Of a DNA stretch of 64,000 nucleotides, positions 61,626 to 64,000 are shown piece by piece. Numbering within the stretch: the stretch's first letter is position 1; each line of letters begins with the position of its first letter. The notes beneath the pieces are model-generated. The model made no database searches and was not told the origin of the DNA. It saw nothing but the letters and a program-made list of their open reading frames with translations. A program made the position numbers and the translations under genes. Source of the DNA: Oehlia diaphana (taxonomy: Eukaryota > Glomeromycota > Glomeromycetes > Glomerales > Glomeraceae); NCBI GenBank assembly GCA_003833135.1, contig QZLH01000484.1, forward strand, positions 2,200 through 66,199, written 5' to 3'.

Positions 61626-64000
61626 GTACCCCGGTTGCATTATGGGGAATACTCAAAAGAATGGTGGATTATGAGAGGTAACATCAATCCAGAAGAAGGC
61701 GCGTTACTTTACCCTATTCGTGTAGGCTGGCAAACTGTCATAGAACAAAATAATAGACGCTTTTACATGCACATAACTGAAGGAAATAAAAATAGTGAAA
61801 TACTACCAAAGTATAGGTGCCAATCTGGCAGTAAATTCAGCGATATTGAAACAGCACCAAGTTATGCAATAACAAGTTTATACCAATGAATTTATCCTGA
61901 TTCAAAGACAAAATTTTCTGGACCTTTTGTTTTAGGTTGGGATAATAATGAATTTTTGGAAGCCTCATTGAAAGATGTTTATTTTCAAGCATTTGCTATT
62001 AGGATAGATGTGAAAATTTTGGTGTATATTACAAATATAAATGTTGGCGAACAAAAAAATACAATAGAAAATTATACTGCATCATTTATTGGTGAATATA
62101 ATAGGAAACGTGCATTATTTGTTCAAACAATTCAACTTGAAAATTACAAAATCTCAATTTATCAAAAAGATAATGATCCAATAATTTTTTTTGGTTCTAC
62201 TCCAACAGAAACATGGAAAAACATAGGATTTTACAAAAAATATCGTGGTACACAATTGTTTGGCTTAGAACATTCAATAACACAAAAAACATATTCACCT
62301 ACATTTTGGAACAATGAGACGCTTATGAATAATCTTTTTAGCTATCATTTGAAAAGGCGGACAATTAGTAATATTAACTGGCAAGAATTTTTTCAAAATT
62401 GGCTTGCACAGGAAAGTACAATCATTGAATTATATGATACTTTAAAAAAAATGTATCCACAAAATTATTTGCATGATGAGCGAGAATTTCGAGCATGGCA
62501 TGCAATGCTGAGGGCTGCTAGATGCACAGAAATTACCCTATTTTCTAAAGATCAATCGGAGGTAATATGCTTGTTAATAATAATTGATGATCACTATTAC
62601 TATTAAAATCCAATTAAACAAACATTCTATTTATTTAGTATGAGTTTTGGTCTTGAAATCCTAATCCATTGATAGATCAAAATACCTTGGAAAATTTATA
62701 TCGTAATGGATTCCTAAATGCCATTCCATCCAATGTATTTAATTCAAGCAATCAATTTTGGAAGTGTTTTCAAAAGTCACTAGAAGACAATAAAAAAGGC
62801 CATAATGGAAAAATACGAATTTTATCAATCATTGCAAATGATTTTGAATATGAAGAACTTCAAAAAAATCTCAAGGTAAATAATATTATTACTTATATCA
62901 AACATGCATCATATATTTACAATCATAATCAATACCACAAACAGGTTTCATCCAAAACAGTAGCAAAAGCTAAACATCATTATGAGGTTAATGGTCCGGG
63001 ATGTGCCATAATAGATAAACCAATCATTACACGAGTCCGAATTACTGAAGAAATGGAAAAGCAGTTTCAGAATTTCTTTGCTGATAAAAATATTGTAAAC
63101 TTGAGTTCTTACAAGGTAGATACAAAAACTGGTGAACCACTCAAATACCTAAAAGATCAAAAAGAAACATTGTGGCAAAAATATTTTGAGTTGTATCCCA
63201 CCGGTATGAAAAGAACAACATTTTTAGCACGTTTGAAAGATGGACCTTACGTGTATAGGGAAGATCTGGGGGGTTGTGTGGTATTTGTTCTGAGTATAGA
63301 TATGATGTTTTTGATGATCTAAGAACTTTGATAATAGAAAAAATAAGTGAAAAGGAGCGACAGGTAGATATAGTTGTAGTTCCAAAATTATAATTAATAA
63401 AATAATAAAATAAATACCAAAAAAAATTATTTCTAGAACCAATTAATTACAGAACTTGAAGCTGTTTGTCATCATTTAAAGCGTGAATATGAAAAAGAAC
63501 TTCAAGTTGATTGCCTAGGACATACTCATCACGTTGAGTGTCTTGAACATTGTCTTCCATATGCCTTTGGAGAGTGTAATAAGCCCCATTTTTCTAATTG
63601 CAATCAATGCAGCAAAGTGTCAGAATTTTTTAATCAACTAACCTATATTTTGCCAGGTAATTTGAAACAAATTATAGAAAATAGGAAAAAACTTCAATAT
63701 TACTGGTCTCATCAAGTACGTAAAACATACCTCAATACTCAATTTAATGCAAATTTGCTTGCTCTTGATGAAGAAGGTGCCATTATTGTAGCAGACTATA
63801 AAATGAGAATTTTACCAAAATCAGCAAGGGAGGTAAAATCAGATTTTTATGGAAAATCTGGGTGGACATTACATATAATGTTGGTATATACGAAAAAAAA
63901 TCACCATGAATTAGAAATCAAAGCCTTCGATCATTGGTCTTCAGATACAGTTCAAGATGCATTTTTTACAGCATCATGCTTTGAAGTCGTCTTTAATTCA
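61626..64000 (+). pseudogene. Multi-exon gene copy with two TGA stops and a frameshift, cut by window end
   Basis: Exons with clean GT-AG sites: about 61626-62561, 62639-62875, 62945-63363 and 63437 to the window end. Exon 1 reads EYSKEWWIMRGNINPEEGAL, then a TGA at 61887 before IYPDSKTKFSGPFVLGWDN. Exon 2 has a TGA at 62654 (FWS, stop, NPNPLIDQ). Exon 3 loses frame in a six-G run at about 63270, after which LCGICSEYRYDVFDDLR continues. Exon 4 encodes a Cys/His cluster (DCLGHTHHVECLEHCLPY, then CNKPHFSNCNQC) and then DEEGAIIVADYKMRILPKSA, GWTLHIMLVY and FDHWSSDTVQDAFFTAS. The last part looks like the first strands of an RNase H-like (DDE transposase-type) core, which is inference. It is probably a recently killed member of a multicopy family. 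No start codon was found. Confidence 0.65.

Overview
The window looks like nuclear DNA of an arbuscular mycorrhizal fungus (Glomeromycotina, Rhizophagus-like). It is very AT-rich with long A/T homopolymers, genes are broken by short GT-AG introns (about 55-310 nt), and the recognisable proteins belong to families expanded in those fungi: an Argonaute, Myb/SANT-like and KH-domain proteins, and debris of Kelch-repeat, protein-kinase and transposase genes. The species assignment is inference. There are no operons, CRISPR arrays, rRNA genes or convincing tRNA genes.

The genes I can reconstruct end to end by splicing are: an 831-residue Argonaute in 13 exons (49457-52956, minus); a 461-residue KH-domain protein in 4 exons (26708-28412, minus); two small basic-N-terminus two-exon proteins of unknown function (20936-21706 and 32129-33507, both minus); a 319-residue Cys-rich protein built on 102-bp tandem repeats (56153-57112, plus); a 163-residue proline-rich hypothetical protein (14047-14538, minus); and the visible part of a Myb/SANT-like protein (12057-12671, plus).

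Most of the rest is a graveyard. 0.5-0.7 kb: Tc1/mariner transposase end next to a possible MITE. 2.1 kb: long hairpin. 7.0-7.6 kb: two minisatellites, then an isolated short ORF. 15.9-16.6 and 19.4-20.0 kb: decayed coding sequence. 23.3-24.3 kb: a retrocopy with poly-A tail and a 16-bp target-site duplication. 24.6-25.5 kb: decayed gene. 29.9-30.2 and 53.4-53.9 kb: kinase fragments. 36.3-36.5 kb: hAT transposase end. 38.2-39.6 kb: Kelch pseudogene. 61.6-64.0 kb: a multi-exon pseudogene running off the window. Several foldback/MITE-like elements sit at 20.2, 31.5, 37.3, 39.8, 44.4 and 55.2 kb. Two assembly gaps (443 N at 32.7 kb, 711 N at 46.8 kb) interrupt richer-GC, gene-like sequence.

The most interesting locus is the Argonaute. 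Its reading frame is intact across all 13 exons and its guide 5'-phosphate pocket is conserved, but the second catalytic Asp of the slicer tetrad is Gly, so it is probably a guide-binding, non-cleaving Argonaute. Around it lie hairpin-forming repeats and decayed transposons, the kind of loci from which fungal small RNAs often arise; any functional link is inference.
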